A stretch of 64,000 bases of DNA from Geodermatophilaceae bacterium URHB0062 (GCA_000620185.1 JHVO01000008.1:310001-374000), one strand, 5' to 3'; shown: positions 47,851-56,635, counted from the first letter of the stretch. Notes: a model not told the origin generated them from the sequence alone. Numbers and translations: made by a program.

Positions 47851-47969
47851 GTGGTGATCCTGCCACCGGCGGGGACGCCGTGCCGCAACGCGTCCTCGCC
47901 TGTGGACGCAGGCGCGCCGGAGTGCGCCGCCCTTGACGGACCCCCACCGGTCCGGTCTACTGGACACCT

Positions 47970-47989
47970 GTTCGAACAAGCGTTCGAAC
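47970..47989 (+). promoter_or_regulatory. LexA (SOS) box of the dnaE2 operon
   Basis: GTTCGAACAAGCGTTCGAAC contains the perfect box TCGAAC-AAGC-GTTCGA (47972-47987), with symmetric flanks. It lies 88 bases before the DUF6504 start, in the divergent region with ybaK, and is the strongest SOS site in the window. Confidence 0.88.
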
Positions 47990-48077
47990 GACGGTCCGCC
48001 GCCGCTCTCCGGCTCTTCCCCGCCCGGAGCGGCGGCCCGGGCCGAGTACGGGGTCGGCGAGAGGTGGGGAGTCTGTC

Positions 48078-48404
48078 ATGAGCCGGGTGCTGGGTGCGGC
48101 CGTCGGGCGGGTCGGTGAAGAGGTGCAGGTCGAGCGCGGAGCCCTGGGTCCCCTGCAGTTCTGGCGCGGGCAGTCCCGGTACGTCGTCGGCGAGTTGCTC
48201 GACTCCTGGGTCGAGACCCCTCCCTGGTGGCAGCGCGACTCGGCCGACCTGGGCGGGGCGTCGGCCGACCTGGTCGCCTCCCGGGAGGTGTGGCGGGTCG
48301 AGGCGGTGCGGGCCGGGCGCTCCCGGATGAGCTTCGCCGGGGTCTTCGACCTGTCCTGGGACGCCGCGGGCAACCGCTGGTGGCTCGTGCGGGTGCACGA
48401 CTGA
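48078..48404 (+). CDS. DUF6504 family protein
   Basis: A 108-residue beta-rich protein: FWRGQSRYVVGELLDSWVE, REVWRVEAVRAG, VFDLSWDAAGNRWWLVRVHD. Small proteins of this type are encoded between imuB and dnaE2 in many actinobacteria. The biochemical role is unknown. Here it follows the LexA box directly, with no imuA' or imuB in between. ATG 48078 has GAGAGGTGGGGAG upstream. It overlaps the next gene by TGATG. Confidence 0.78.
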   Translation: MSRVLGAAVGRVGEEVQVERGALGPLQFWRGQSRYVVGELLDSWVETPPWWQRDSADLGGASADLVASREVWRVEAVRAGRSRMSFAGVFDLSWDAAGNRWWLVRVHD

Positions 48405-48904
48405 TGGGCGCCGTCCGAGCCGTGCCGTCCGCGGACCAACTGCCCCTGCCCCCGGCGATCCCCGCTGCCGCCGGTCAGCTCCTCGACCAGGCGCACCGGG
48501 GTCTCGACGAGGCCGCCGGGGCCACCGACGTCCGGCAGCGGTACGCGACCGCTCACCTGGCCGCGCTGCGTGCGGCGGCCGCCGTGCTGGCCGCCCGCAC
48601 CCGGCCCGAAGGCGGGCGTCGTCGTCCGCGCAGCGCCTGGGCGCTCCTCGGCCAGGTCGCCCCGGAACTGGGGGAGTGGGCCACCTTCTTCGCTGCCGGC
48701 GCCGCCAAGCGGGCAGCGGCGGAGGCCGGGCTGTCCCGGGCGGTCACCGAGCGGGAGGCCGACGACCTCGTCCGGGACGTCGGTGCGTTCCTCGCCGTGG
48801 TGGAGAGCTGCCTGGCCACCCTGTCGACCGCACCCGAGCCGCCGCGGTCGCCGTTCACCCGCCCGCGGAGCGGCTCGCGTTCCGGCCCTCGGCCCCGGAG
48901 GTGA
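48404..48904 (+). CDS. SAV_6107-type HEPN-domain protein
   Basis: A 166-residue all-helical protein: QLLDQAHRGLDEAAGATDVR, RYATAHLAALRAAAAVLAAR, then LLGQVAPELGEWATFFAAGAAK. This fits the SAV_6107 HEPN family found beside dnaE2 in actinobacteria. HEPN folds include RNases, but no Rx4-6H motif of an active enzyme is evident. It is coupled to DUF6504 by TGATG and is separated from dnaE2 by two hairpins. Confidence 0.75.
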   Translation: MGAVRAVPSADQLPLPPAIPAAAGQLLDQAHRGLDEAAGATDVRQRYATAHLAALRAAAAVLAARTRPEGGRRRPRSAWALLGQVAPELGEWATFFAAGAAKRAAAEAGLSRAVTEREADDLVRDVGAFLAVVESCLATLSTAPEPPRSPFTRPRSGSRSGPRPRR

Positions 48905-48922
48905 GCGAGCTTGCGAGCTCAC
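48901..48922. repeat. Small palindrome after the HEPN gene
   Basis: GTGAGC (48901-48906) and GCTCAC (48917-48922) form a short hairpin around GAGCTTGCGA. The element contains the HEPN stop codon and resembles short palindromes that recur in high-GC actinobacterial genomes. Confidence 0.5.
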
Positions 48923-48941
48923 CAGTAGACGGAGCAGCGCC

Positions 48942-48983
48942 GATCACGCTGTCGCCGAGCGCCAGCGAGGCGGCGGCGTGATC
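48942..48983 (+). promoter_or_regulatory. Strong hairpin that includes the dnaE2 start codon
   Basis: GATCACGCTGTCGCC (48942-48956) can pair with GGCGGCGGCGTGATC (48969-48983), a 15-base-pair stem with two G-U pairs and a 12-base loop. The GTG start of dnaE2 (48978-48980) and the bases just before it are inside the stem, so translation initiation may be restrained. Confidence 0.6.
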
Positions 48984-51900
48984 GACCCCTTCGTCCACCT
49001 GCACGTCGCGTCCGGTTACTCCATGCGGTACGGGGCCAACCATCCCGCCGATCTGGTTGCCCGTGCCGCTGAGCACGGCATGTCCGCGCTGGCGCTGACC
49101 GATCGGGACGGGCTCTACGGTGCGGTCAAGTTCGCCCTGGCCTGCCGGTCGGCGGGAGTGCGACCGATCTTCGGGGTCGACCTGGCCGTCGCCCCGGCGC
49201 TGGACACCGCGCTGCCCCCGGCGCTGGCGACGGCGCTGGGAGGTGCTCCGCTGGGGTCCCGCTCGCCCCGGTTGCGGACGGCGTCGGCTGCGTCGGGTGG
49301 CGGGCGCCGGGTGCCTGCCCGGGGTGGGGCCAGCGTCGATCCGCGGCTGCCGCGGGTCACGTTCCTCGCCCGGGACGGCGCCGGCTGGCGGTCGCTGTGC
49401 CGGCTCACGAGCGCGACCCATCTGCGGGGTACGCGCGGGGAGCCGGTGAGCTCGCTGGCCATGGCCGCCGAGCACGCGACCGGCCTCATCGCCCTCCTGG
49501 GCGCCGACTCCCCGGTCGGGCGCGCCCTGACCACCGGACGGGCCGACCTCGCCGCCGCCCACCTCGACGCCTGGCGTGCGGCGTTCGGTCCCGGCCGGCT
49601 GGTGCTGGAGGTCGTGCACCATCGCGGCCACGGCGACCGCTCCCGGGCGCAGGCCCTGCTCCGGTTCGCCGCCGAGCAGGGCGTGCCGGTGGTGCTGAGC
49701 AACGCCGTCCGGTACGTCGACGCCCTGGACGCGCCGACCGTCGACGTCCTCGACGCGGCGCGCCGGCTGGTCCCGCTCGACGCGCGGCACGTCGACCGGC
49801 GCACCGCCGAGGGCTATCTGAAATCGGGCAAGGAGATGGCCGAGGTGGCCGACGACCTCGTCGGTCCCGACCGCGACGCTGCCCTGCGGCTGCTCGAGCG
49901 CACCGCCCGGCTGGCCGAGCAGTGCGCGGTCGACATCCGGGAGGACCTCGGCATCGGCAGCGTCCGCTATCCCGAGCTCGCCGTGGTCACCACGGTCGCC
50001 GAGCGGGGGATGAGCCCCTCGGCGGTGCTGCGGGCCCGCTGCGAGGCAGGGATGGGCCGGCGGGGGCTGCCGGCGTCCGAGCGGGTGCGGCAGCGGCTCG
50101 ACGAGGAGCTGGCGGTGATCGACCAGCTGGGCTACCCGTCCTACTTCCTCACCGTCGCCGACGTGGTCGACCTCATCAAGAGCTTGAGGGTTCGTGCGGC
50201 GGCGCGGGGGTCGGGCGCCGGCAGCCTGGTCACCTACCTGCTGGGCATCTCCGACGTCGATCCGCTGCGCTACGGGTTGCTGATGGAGCGGTTCCTGTCA
50301 CCGCTGCGCCACCAGCTGCCCGACATCGACATCGACGTGGAGTCCGCGCGCCGGATGGAGGTCTACGACGCGGTGATCGACCGCTTCGGCGCCGACCGGG
50401 TCAGCTGCATCTCGATGATGGACACCTACCGGGTGCGGCACGCCATCCGCGACGTGGGCGCGGCGCTCGGGCTGCCCCCGGCCGAGGTCGACGCGATCGC
50501 CAAGGCCTTTCCGCACATCCGGGCGAACCAGGTGCACGCCGCGCTGCGCGACCTGCCGGAGCTGCGGGCCAGCCGGATGGGCTCGAAGCGGACCGGCGGC
50601 AGCGGCACCTACGACCTGCTGTTCGACCTGGTCTCCCGGCTCGACGGCCTGCCCCGGCACATCGCGCTGCACCCCTGCGGGGTGCTGCTCTCCGACGCCA
50701 CGCTGCTCGACCGCACCCCGGTGGAGAACAGCTACCTCGGCTATCCGATGAGCCAGTTCGACAAGGACGACGTCGAGGAGCTCGGCTTGCTCAAGCTCGA
50801 CCTGCTCGGCATCCGGATGCAGTCGGCGATCGCCCACGCGCTCGACGAGGTGGCCCGGGTCGACGGGGAGAAGGTCGACATCGATGCCATCCCGCGCGAC
50901 GACCCGACGACGTTCGAGCTGATCCGCTCGACCCGCACGCTCGGCATGTTCCAGATCGAGTCGCCCGGGCAGCGGGAGCTGGTCGGCAAGTTCGGGCCGC
51001 AGACGTTCGAGGACATCATCATCGACATCTCGCTGTTCCGGCCCGGGCCGGTGAAGAGCGACATGGTCACCCCGTTCCTCATGGCCCGGAACGGCTGGCG
51101 GGAGGCCGTCTACCCGCACCCCGACCTCGAGTTCGCCCTCGTGGAGACCGCCGGGGTGGTGGTGTTCCACGAGCAGGTGCTGCAGGTGGTGGCCCGGATG
51201 ACCGGGTGCACCCTCGCCGAGGCCGACGAGGTGCGCCGGGCGCTGGGGGAGAAGGACGCCCATCCCGAGGTGCGGGCCTGGTTCGTGCCCCGCGCGCTGG
51301 AGGCCGGCTATCCGGTGGAGGTGGCCGAGCAGGTCTGGACGGTGCTGGCCGCCTTCGGGTCGTTCGGCTTCTGCAAGGCCCATGCCGCGGCGTTCGCCCT
51401 GCCCACCTACCAGTCGGCGTGGCTGAAGACCCACCATCCGGCGGCCTTCCTCGCCGGGGTGCTCACCCACGACCCGGGCATGTATCCCAAGCGGCTGATC
51501 CTGGACGACGCCCGCAACTTCGGCATCGCGATCCTCGGGTTGGACGTGAACGCCTCCGCCGACACCTACCGGGTCGAGCGTCTCCCCGCCGACGGCGCTG
51601 CGATCGATGCCGACGGCGCAGCCGTCGATCTCGACGGCGCCGGCATTGATGGCCGTGACGAAACGGTGCCGGGCGAGAGCGGGCGACGCCGGCCGGAGTG
51701 GATGCCGCCGACCATGGCCGATCCGTCCCGTCATGGCATCCGGCTGTCCCTCGCCGACGTGAAGGGCATCTCCGACGACGAGGTGGCCCGCATCGTGGCG
51801 GGCCAGCCCTACCGGTCGCTGAACGACTTCTGGGCGCGGGCGTCGGTGTCGCGGCCGGTGGTCGAGCGGCTCGTGCTCGCCGGGGGCTTCGACTCCCTCT

Positions 51901-52841
51901 ACGGCTTCGGGGTGCGCGATCGCGAGGCCGGCCGGCCGACCCACCGCCGCAACCAGATGACCCGGCGCGACCTGCTGTTGCAGATCGGCGAGCTCGACCG
52001 GTGGAGCCGCAGTGGCGCCCGGACCGGCTCCACCGGTCAGCTCAGCCTCGACCTGATGGGGCTGGAGCTGCCGGAGGAGGAGCCGGTGGTGGAGTCGGCG
52101 CTCGAGACCTGGGGACGGGAGAGGGACGCAGCGACCGGCCCGACCTGGGCGGAGGGGAGCGGCCTGCCGGAGTTCACCGACGCCGAACTGGTGCGTGCCG
52201 AGCTGGAGGTGCTCGGCCTGGACGCCAGCCGCCACGTCATCGACTTCTACCGGCCCTTCCTGGCCGCCCTCGGCGCGGTTCCGGCCGGGGAGCTGCTCGG
52301 CTGCCGGAGCGGATCGGAGGTGCTCGTCGCCGGGGTCAAGGTGGCCACCCAGACGCCGCCGATCCGGTCGGGCCGCCGGGTCGTGTTCGTGACCCTCGAC
52401 GACGGTTCGGGCTGCACCGACTCCACCTTCTTCGAGGACGCGCAGGGGCCCTACGCCGCCACGGTCTTCCACTCCTGGCTGCTGGTGATCCGAGGGGTGC
52501 TGCGGCGAACCGGCCCGCGAGGGGTGTCGCTGCGGGCGACCGGCGCCTGGGAGCTGCCGGCGCTGCACGAGGCATGGGAGGCCGAGGGGCTCGAGGGCGT
52601 GCGTGAGCTGATGGCCGCGCCCGGGGAGTACACCGACCAGGCGATCGCCGGGGCGGCCGCATCGCACGGCCCGCGACCGGTCGTGGTGCGTCCGGTGCTC
52701 GTGCACCCGACCGGGTTCCGGATGTCGCCCTACGCCGACATCAAGCCGGCCGGCGAGGAGACCAAGCTGGCGGCCCGGCGAGCGGCGTCCGGCCCGCCGC
52801 GCAAGCTGTGGCACTCCAGCCCGGGCAGCTCCGGTCACTGA
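48978..52841 (+). CDS. dnaE2: Error-prone DNA polymerase DnaE2
   Basis: A 1287-residue C-family polymerase for damage-induced mutagenic synthesis. The N-terminal PHP domain starts FVHLHVASGYSM. The catalytic region holds RGSGAGSLVTYLL and PDIDIDVESARRMEVYD, and the finger region has PGPVKSDMVTPFL and SFGFCKAHAAAFALPTYQSAWLK. A C-terminal OB-fold includes FVTLDDGSG. It is longer than the usual 1050-1150 residues because of a Gly/Arg-rich insert near residue 90 and an acidic DGA-repeat insert at about 873-902. It lies behind a LexA box; imuA' and imuB are absent from the locus. Confidence 0.93.
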   Translation: MIDPFVHLHVASGYSMRYGANHPADLVARAAEHGMSALALTDRDGLYGAVKFALACRSAGVRPIFGVDLAVAPALDTALPPALATALGGAPLGSRSPRLRTASAASGGGRRVPARGGASVDPRLPRVTFLARDGAGWRSLCRLTSATHLRGTRGEPVSSLAMAAEHATGLIALLGADSPVGRALTTGRADLAAAHLDAWRAAFGPGRLVLEVVHHRGHGDRSRAQALLRFAAEQGVPVVLSNAVRYVDALDAPTVDVLDAARRLVPLDARHVDRRTAEGYLKSGKEMAEVADDLVGPDRDAALRLLERTARLAEQCAVDIREDLGIGSVRYPELAVVTTVAERGMSPSAVLRARCEAGMGRRGLPASERVRQRLDEELAVIDQLGYPSYFLTVADVVDLIKSLRVRAAARGSGAGSLVTYLLGISDVDPLRYGLLMERFLSPLRHQLPDIDIDVESARRMEVYDAVIDRFGADRVSCISMMDTYRVRHAIRDVGAALGLPPAEVDAIAKAFPHIRANQVHAALRDLPELRASRMGSKRTGGSGTYDLLFDLVSRLDGLPRHIALHPCGVLLSDATLLDRTPVENSYLGYPMSQFDKDDVEELGLLKLDLLGIRMQSAIAHALDEVARVDGEKVDIDAIPRDDPTTFELIRSTRTLGMFQIESPGQRELVGKFGPQTFEDIIIDISLFRPGPVKSDMVTPFLMARNGWREAVYPHPDLEFALVETAGVVVFHEQVLQVVARMTGCTLAEADEVRRALGEKDAHPEVRAWFVPRALEAGYPVEVAEQVWTVLAAFGSFGFCKAHAAAFALPTYQSAWLKTHHPAAFLAGVLTHDPGMYPKRLILDDARNFGIAILGLDVNASADTYRVERLPADGAAIDADGAAVDLDGAGIDGRDETVPGESGRRRPEWMPPTMADPSRHGIRLSLADVKGISDDEVARIVAGQPYRSLNDFWARASVSRPVVERLVLAGGFDSLYGFGVRDREAGRPTHRRNQMTRRDLLLQIGELDRWSRSGARTGSTGQLSLDLMGLELPEEEPVVESALETWGRERDAATGPTWAEGSGLPEFTDAELVRAELEVLGLDASRHVIDFYRPFLAALGAVPAGELLGCRSGSEVLVAGVKVATQTPPIRSGRRVVFVTLDDGSGCTDSTFFEDAQGPYAATVFHSWLLVIRGVLRRTGPRGVSLRATGAWELPALHEAWEAEGLEGVRELMAAPGEYTDQAIAGAAASHGPRPVVVRPVLVHPTGFRMSPYADIKPAGEETKLAARRAASGPPRKLWHSSPGSSGH

Positions 52842-52928
52842 GCGGCGCGTCGAACCCCCTACCGATGACTTGCTGCCCCCGGCACCGTCCTATCTGCCGA
52901 GCGCACCCGCCGAGCGAAGGAGACAGCG

Positions 52929-53417
52929 ATGCCCAAGCAGATCCCGTGCCTGTGGTTCGACGGCCGGGCCGAGGAGGCCGCGCAGCTGTACACCTCGGTC
53001 TTCCCGAACTCGTCGATCGGCGAGATCACCCGCTACGGGCCCGACATGCCGCCACCCATGGCGGAGGGCGACGTCCTCACCGTCAGCTTCACCCTCGACG
53101 GCCAGGAGTACGTCGGCCTCAACGGCGGCCCGCAGTTCACGTTCACCGAGGCGATCTCCTTCCAGATCATGTGCACGGACCAGGAGGAGGTCGACCACTA
53201 CTGGGACCGCCTCACCGAGGGTGGCGGCGAGGAAGGCCCGTGCGGCTGGCTCAAGGACAAGTTCGGCGTCTCGTGGCAGGTCGTGCCCATCGAGATGATG
53301 AGCCTGCTCAGCGACCCCGACCCCGGCCGCGCCCAGCGGGCCACGCAGGCGATGCTGCAGATGCACCGGATCGACATCGCCGAGATCAGACGCGCCGCCG
53401 ACAGCGTCTCGGTCTGA
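52929..53417 (+). CDS. PhnB-like VOC-fold protein
   Basis: A 162-residue PhnB/3-demethylubiquinone methyltransferase-like protein of the VOC (glyoxalase) fold. It begins IPCLWFDGRAEEAAQLYTSV, followed by FPNSSIG, with VSFTLDGQEYVGLNGG and FGVSWQVVP, all family blocks. No enzyme activity is known for most members. It has a good site, AAGGAG, before ATG 52929. It is transcribed alone after dnaE2. Confidence 0.87.
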   Translation: MPKQIPCLWFDGRAEEAAQLYTSVFPNSSIGEITRYGPDMPPPMAEGDVLTVSFTLDGQEYVGLNGGPQFTFTEAISFQIMCTDQEEVDHYWDRLTEGGGEEGPCGWLKDKFGVSWQVVPIEMMSLLSDPDPGRAQRATQAMLQMHRIDIAEIRRAADSVSV

Positions 53418-53437
53418 GCGGGGACACCGCGCGGCAC

Positions 53438-53443
53438 TAGGCT
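53438..53443 (+). promoter_or_regulatory. -10 element of a leaderless promoter
   Basis: TAGGCT lies seven bases before GTG 53451, and no ribosome binding site separates them. Confidence 0.5.
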
Positions 53444-53450
53444 CGGCCGG

Positions 53451-54173
53451 GTGCCGACCCCCGCCTCGACCGCCGCGGAGCAGCTGCCCGCCCGCACCGC
53501 CGCCGTCTGGGCCGCCCTCGACCCGGTGATCGGCGCGGGCACCCCGCTGCGGGTGCTCGACGTCGGCGGCGGCAGCGGCATGTTCGCCGTCCCGCTGGCG
53601 CAGCTCGGTCACGACGTCACCGTCGTCGATCCCAGCGCCGACGCTCTGGCCACGCTCGGGCGCCGGGCCGGGACGGCGGGTGTCGGCGAGCGCGTCCGCG
53701 GCCTCCAGGGTGACGGTGACCTGCTGCACGAGGTCCTGCCCACGGCCGGCGGCGACGGCTACGACCTGGCCCTGTGCCACTTCGTGCTCGAGGTGGTCGA
53801 CGACCCGGCCGTCACGCTGCGCGAGATCGCAGGGGCGCTGCGCCCGGGCGGCCAGGTCAGCGTCGCCACGGCCAACCGCGCCGGCGCCGTCCTCGCGCGG
53901 GCACTGAGCGGCCACCCGGTCGAGGCCCTCGGCCTCCTGGACGACCGGAAGGGAGACCGTCGCCGCTTCGACCCGGCCGGCCTGCTGACCCTGGTCGAGG
54001 GCGCCGGTCTCCGGCCGGGGCCGTGGCGGGGCGTCTCGGTCGTGGCCGACCTGCTCGACGCGGCCTCCGGGGCCGATCCCTCCGCGGTCCGCGCCCTGGA
54101 GCTCGCCCTCGCCGGGATCTCGCCCTACCGCGACGTCGCCACGGGCCTGCACGTCCTCGCCGCCCGGGCGTGA
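53451..54173 (+). CDS. SAM-dependent methyltransferase
   Basis: A 240-residue class I methyltransferase. Motif I is VLDVGGGSGMFAVPLA, the acidic residue after strand 2 is in VVDPSADALA, and post-I ALCHFVLEVVDDP and LRPGGQVSVAT follow. It resembles SmtA/UbiE-like enzymes. The target is unknown. It overlaps the phosphodiesterase gene by GTGA, a pairing that recurs upstream of the dinB-DUF3040-mraZ region in actinobacteria as I recall it. Confidence 0.83.
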   Translation: MPTPASTAAEQLPARTAAVWAALDPVIGAGTPLRVLDVGGGSGMFAVPLAQLGHDVTVVDPSADALATLGRRAGTAGVGERVRGLQGDGDLLHEVLPTAGGDGYDLALCHFVLEVVDDPAVTLREIAGALRPGGQVSVATANRAGAVLARALSGHPVEALGLLDDRKGDRRRFDPAGLLTLVEGAGLRPGPWRGVSVVADLLDAASGADPSAVRALELALAGISPYRDVATGLHVLAARA

Positions 54174-55345
54174 CCCCGCTGCCGGCGGACCTGGCCGTTC
54201 CGCGCTACGGCCAGGCGACCCTCGCCGAGGTGCTCCCCGGCGTCGCCGCCGCGCTCGGGGCTCCACTGGACCGGGGGGACCTCCCGGCGGATCCCCTCGA
54301 CCTCGCCTCGGCGCTCGGTGGCGCACGCCGGGTGGCGGTCCTGCTCGTCGATGGCCTCGGCGCCGATCTGGTGCGTGCGCACGCAGACCTCGTGCCCACC
54401 CTCGCCGCGCTCACCAGCCCGGCCGGCGACCTCTCGGCCCCCTGCCCCAGCACGACGCCGGTCAGCCTGGCCACGCTCGGCACCGGTCTGCCGCCCGGTA
54501 GCCACGGCATCCTCGGCTTCGTCACCGCCGTGCCGGGTGAGGACCGGACGCTGAATCACATCCAGTGGGGCGACGATCCCGACCCCGACGTCTGGCAGCC
54601 GCGGCGCACCGCGTTCCAGCAGGTCGAGGCCGCCGGCATCCCGGCCACCGCCGTCGGCCCGTACGCCTATGCCCGCTCCGGGCTGACCCGCTCGGTCTAC
54701 CGCGGCGCCGCGTATCCGGGATCGGTCGGGCACGGCGACCTCGTGGCCCAGGTCCTCGCCTGTCTCGCCGCGACGCCGCGGGCACTGGTGTACGGCTACC
54801 TGCCCGAGCTCGACCTGACCGGCCACGTGCGCGGCGTCGACTCGGCGAGCTGGCGCGCCCAGTTGGTCCAGATCGACCGCCTCGTCGAGCAGCTCGTCGA
54901 CGGGCTGCCCGGCGACGCCGCCCTGCTCGTCACCGCCGACCACGGGATGCTCGACGTTCCTCGGGAGACCCGCCTCGATCTCGACGACGACCAGCCCGAC
55001 CTCGATGACGGTGTCCGCCTGTTCGCCGGAGATCCGCGGGCCCGCTACGTGCACGCACGTCCCGGCGCCGCCGCCGACGTCCTCGAGCGATGGCGCGGCG
55101 TCCTCGGCGAGCGCGCGTGGGTGGCGAGCCGGGACGAGGCGGTCGCCAGCGGCATCTTCGGAGGCGTGGACGACGCCCACGCCGCCCGCATCGGCGACGT
55201 CGTCGCTCTCGCGCGGGGCACCTGGGCGTTCACGGCCACCGAACGTGAGCCCGGCCCCAGCCGACTCATTGCGATGCACGGGTCCTTGACCGCGACCGAG
55301 CTCGCGATCCCGCTGCTGCTCGCCCGCGGTCGCGCCCTTGGCTGA
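54170..55345 (+). CDS. Alkaline phosphatase superfamily phosphodiesterase (NPP-like)
   Basis: A 391-residue type I phosphodiesterase/nucleotide pyrophosphatase-like protein. The first metal Asp is in VAVLLVDGLGADLV, the nucleophile Thr is in CPSTTPVSLATLGTG, and the later ligands are in GYLPELDLTGHVRG and LLVTADHGMLDV. No signal peptide or membrane anchor is visible, which suggests a cytoplasmic enzyme that cleaves a phosphodiester or pyrophosphate. It is coupled to the methyltransferase by GTGA. Confidence 0.85.
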   Translation: MTPLPADLAVPRYGQATLAEVLPGVAAALGAPLDRGDLPADPLDLASALGGARRVAVLLVDGLGADLVRAHADLVPTLAALTSPAGDLSAPCPSTTPVSLATLGTGLPPGSHGILGFVTAVPGEDRTLNHIQWGDDPDPDVWQPRRTAFQQVEAAGIPATAVGPYAYARSGLTRSVYRGAAYPGSVGHGDLVAQVLACLAATPRALVYGYLPELDLTGHVRGVDSASWRAQLVQIDRLVEQLVDGLPGDAALLVTADHGMLDVPRETRLDLDDDQPDLDDGVRLFAGDPRARYVHARPGAAADVLERWRGVLGERAWVASRDEAVASGIFGGVDDAHAARIGDVVALARGTWAFTATEREPGPSRLIAMHGSLTATELAIPLLLARGRALG

Positions 55346-55402
55346 GTGCTCCGGCGACAGCGCAACGAGAGTGCGCACGCGATGCCGGACCGGGCCCCAC
55401 GA

Positions 55403-55648
55403 TCACTCCGCCCGGTCGGTCGAGTCCCTGGCACCTCCCTCGGTTTCGGGATCTTCCACACTGTCCGCGCGCTGGTTCGCCTGGCAGGACGCGTGTCCAG
55501 CGGCGGTATCGGTGAACTCACGGGGGGACACCGGGCGCGGCGACGACCTGTCTTCCCCGGGACCGATCGGCCGTCGGAGCCGGACGATCTCCTGTCGGAG
55601 ACGGCGCGCCCTCTCGCCCCCCGCAGCGGCTTCGTCGTCCTCGGACAT
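55403..55648 (-). CDS. Small unknown protein downstream of the HExxE gene
   Basis: An 81-residue open frame with ATG 55648 and a good site, GGAGGGGG, seven bases upstream. The N-terminus (SEDDEAAAGGERARRLRQEI) could form a charged helix, followed by a Pro/Ser-rich SSPRPVSPREFTD and a disordered acidic tail with one cysteine. It starts 45 bases after the upstream gene on the same strand, so the two look like an operon. I do not recognise it. The opposite strand also has open frames here, so it could be non-coding. Confidence 0.45.
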   Translation of the reverse strand: MSEDDEAAAGGERARRLRQEIVRLRRPIGPGEDRSSPRPVSPREFTDTAAGHASCQANQRADSVEDPETEGGARDSTDRAE

Positions 55649-55693
55649 CGGGCCCCCTCCGGCGACCAGCTGCAGGCGAGAACGGCGCGCGTG

Positions 55694-56539
55694 TCAGACG
55701 CCGTCCGTCGAGCGTGCCACCAGTTCCCTGATCTGGGTTCGCAGACCTTCCGCTCGAGCCGCTGAGGCTCCACGCAGACCGGCGCTTGCGGTCAACGAGG
55801 CTTGCAGCGGCTCGGCGTCCCGCGGAAGCCTCGACAGGCGCCGTGTCTGCGGCGTCAAAGCATCGATCATGGCCCGAAGGCTTCCGTTCTGGCGGCTCAG
55901 CCGACCGAGGTCGCGGAACTGTGGCTCGGAGCCCTCGAAGAAGGTTTCCTGGTACCAGTGGTCGTCCGACGGGTCGTGCCAGCTCAGGTATCCACCGCGT
56001 AGAACCTCGCGGGGCTCGGCGATCGCGCCCGTGAAGTCGTAGACGCCGTCCCGACGCCTCACGGGATCGAAATACCGCGGCGTGTAGAAGTCGGACACGA
56101 GCACGCCGTTGACCTGATAGGCGAACTCGGCGTCTTCGGGTGGATCGCAGACCTCGACCAGGATTTCGACTCGACCCTGATCCGGCATCGGGGATGCGCT
56201 GCCCACGAGCCGGTTGCCGAACGGGTCGGCGAGCATCTCGAGGGTCTCGTGGCTTGCCGTCAACGACCAGCTGTCACCTACCTCGACCAGCGCGAAGGGC
56301 TGCCCGTTCTCGTCGAGGTGCACGCCCGCCGCATCTGCGACGTCGCGGACGAGGAGGACCGGCCAGTAACCAAGAGGGACGTCCTCGAGCTTCGCGAAGC
56401 CGTCGACGGTCCCGGGAATGTCCCAGATGGGGGCGAAGTCACGGGTGACCTGCTTCTGCAGTGCTGCCGCGACGCGCACGACCTCGCCCGCATCGACGTC
56501 CACATCTTCCGGCACCAGTGCGACCTGACGGATGAGCAT
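55694..56539 (-). CDS. Unknown protein with HExxE zincin-like motif
   Basis: A 281-residue soluble protein that I cannot assign. At about residue 110 is SHETLEMLADPFGNR, an H-E-x-x-E-x3-D arrangement like gluzincin or related metalloprotease sites. VEVCDPPED and NGVLVSDFYTPRYFD come next and could supply further ligands. The last 60 residues are Arg/Leu/Ala-rich and probably helical. ATG 56539 has AAAGGA upstream. The base composition here is less GC-rich than in flanking genes and homologous order is broken, so it may be a mobile accessory gene. Confidence 0.65.
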   Translation of the reverse strand: MLIRQVALVPEDVDVDAGEVVRVAAALQKQVTRDFAPIWDIPGTVDGFAKLEDVPLGYWPVLLVRDVADAAGVHLDENGQPFALVEVGDSWSLTASHETLEMLADPFGNRLVGSASPMPDQGRVEILVEVCDPPEDAEFAYQVNGVLVSDFYTPRYFDPVRRRDGVYDFTGAIAEPREVLRGGYLSWHDPSDDHWYQETFFEGSEPQFRDLGRLSRQNGSLRAMIDALTPQTRRLSRLPRDAEPLQASLTASAGLRGASAARAEGLRTQIRELVARSTDGV

Positions 56540-56635
56540 GTTGGCGTCCTTTCTGTGAAGCGGGTCCCACAACAGTGCGGAGGACGCGTCACAGTTCCGT
56601 CACCGGCGAGGTTCGGTGGTACGGAGGACGGACCG

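Noticed and set aside
55346-55765. 139-codon plus-strand frame after the phosphodiesterase
   Set aside because: It has no ribosome binding site, an Arg/Pro-rich shadow-like composition, and lies opposite the better-supported minus-strand genes.
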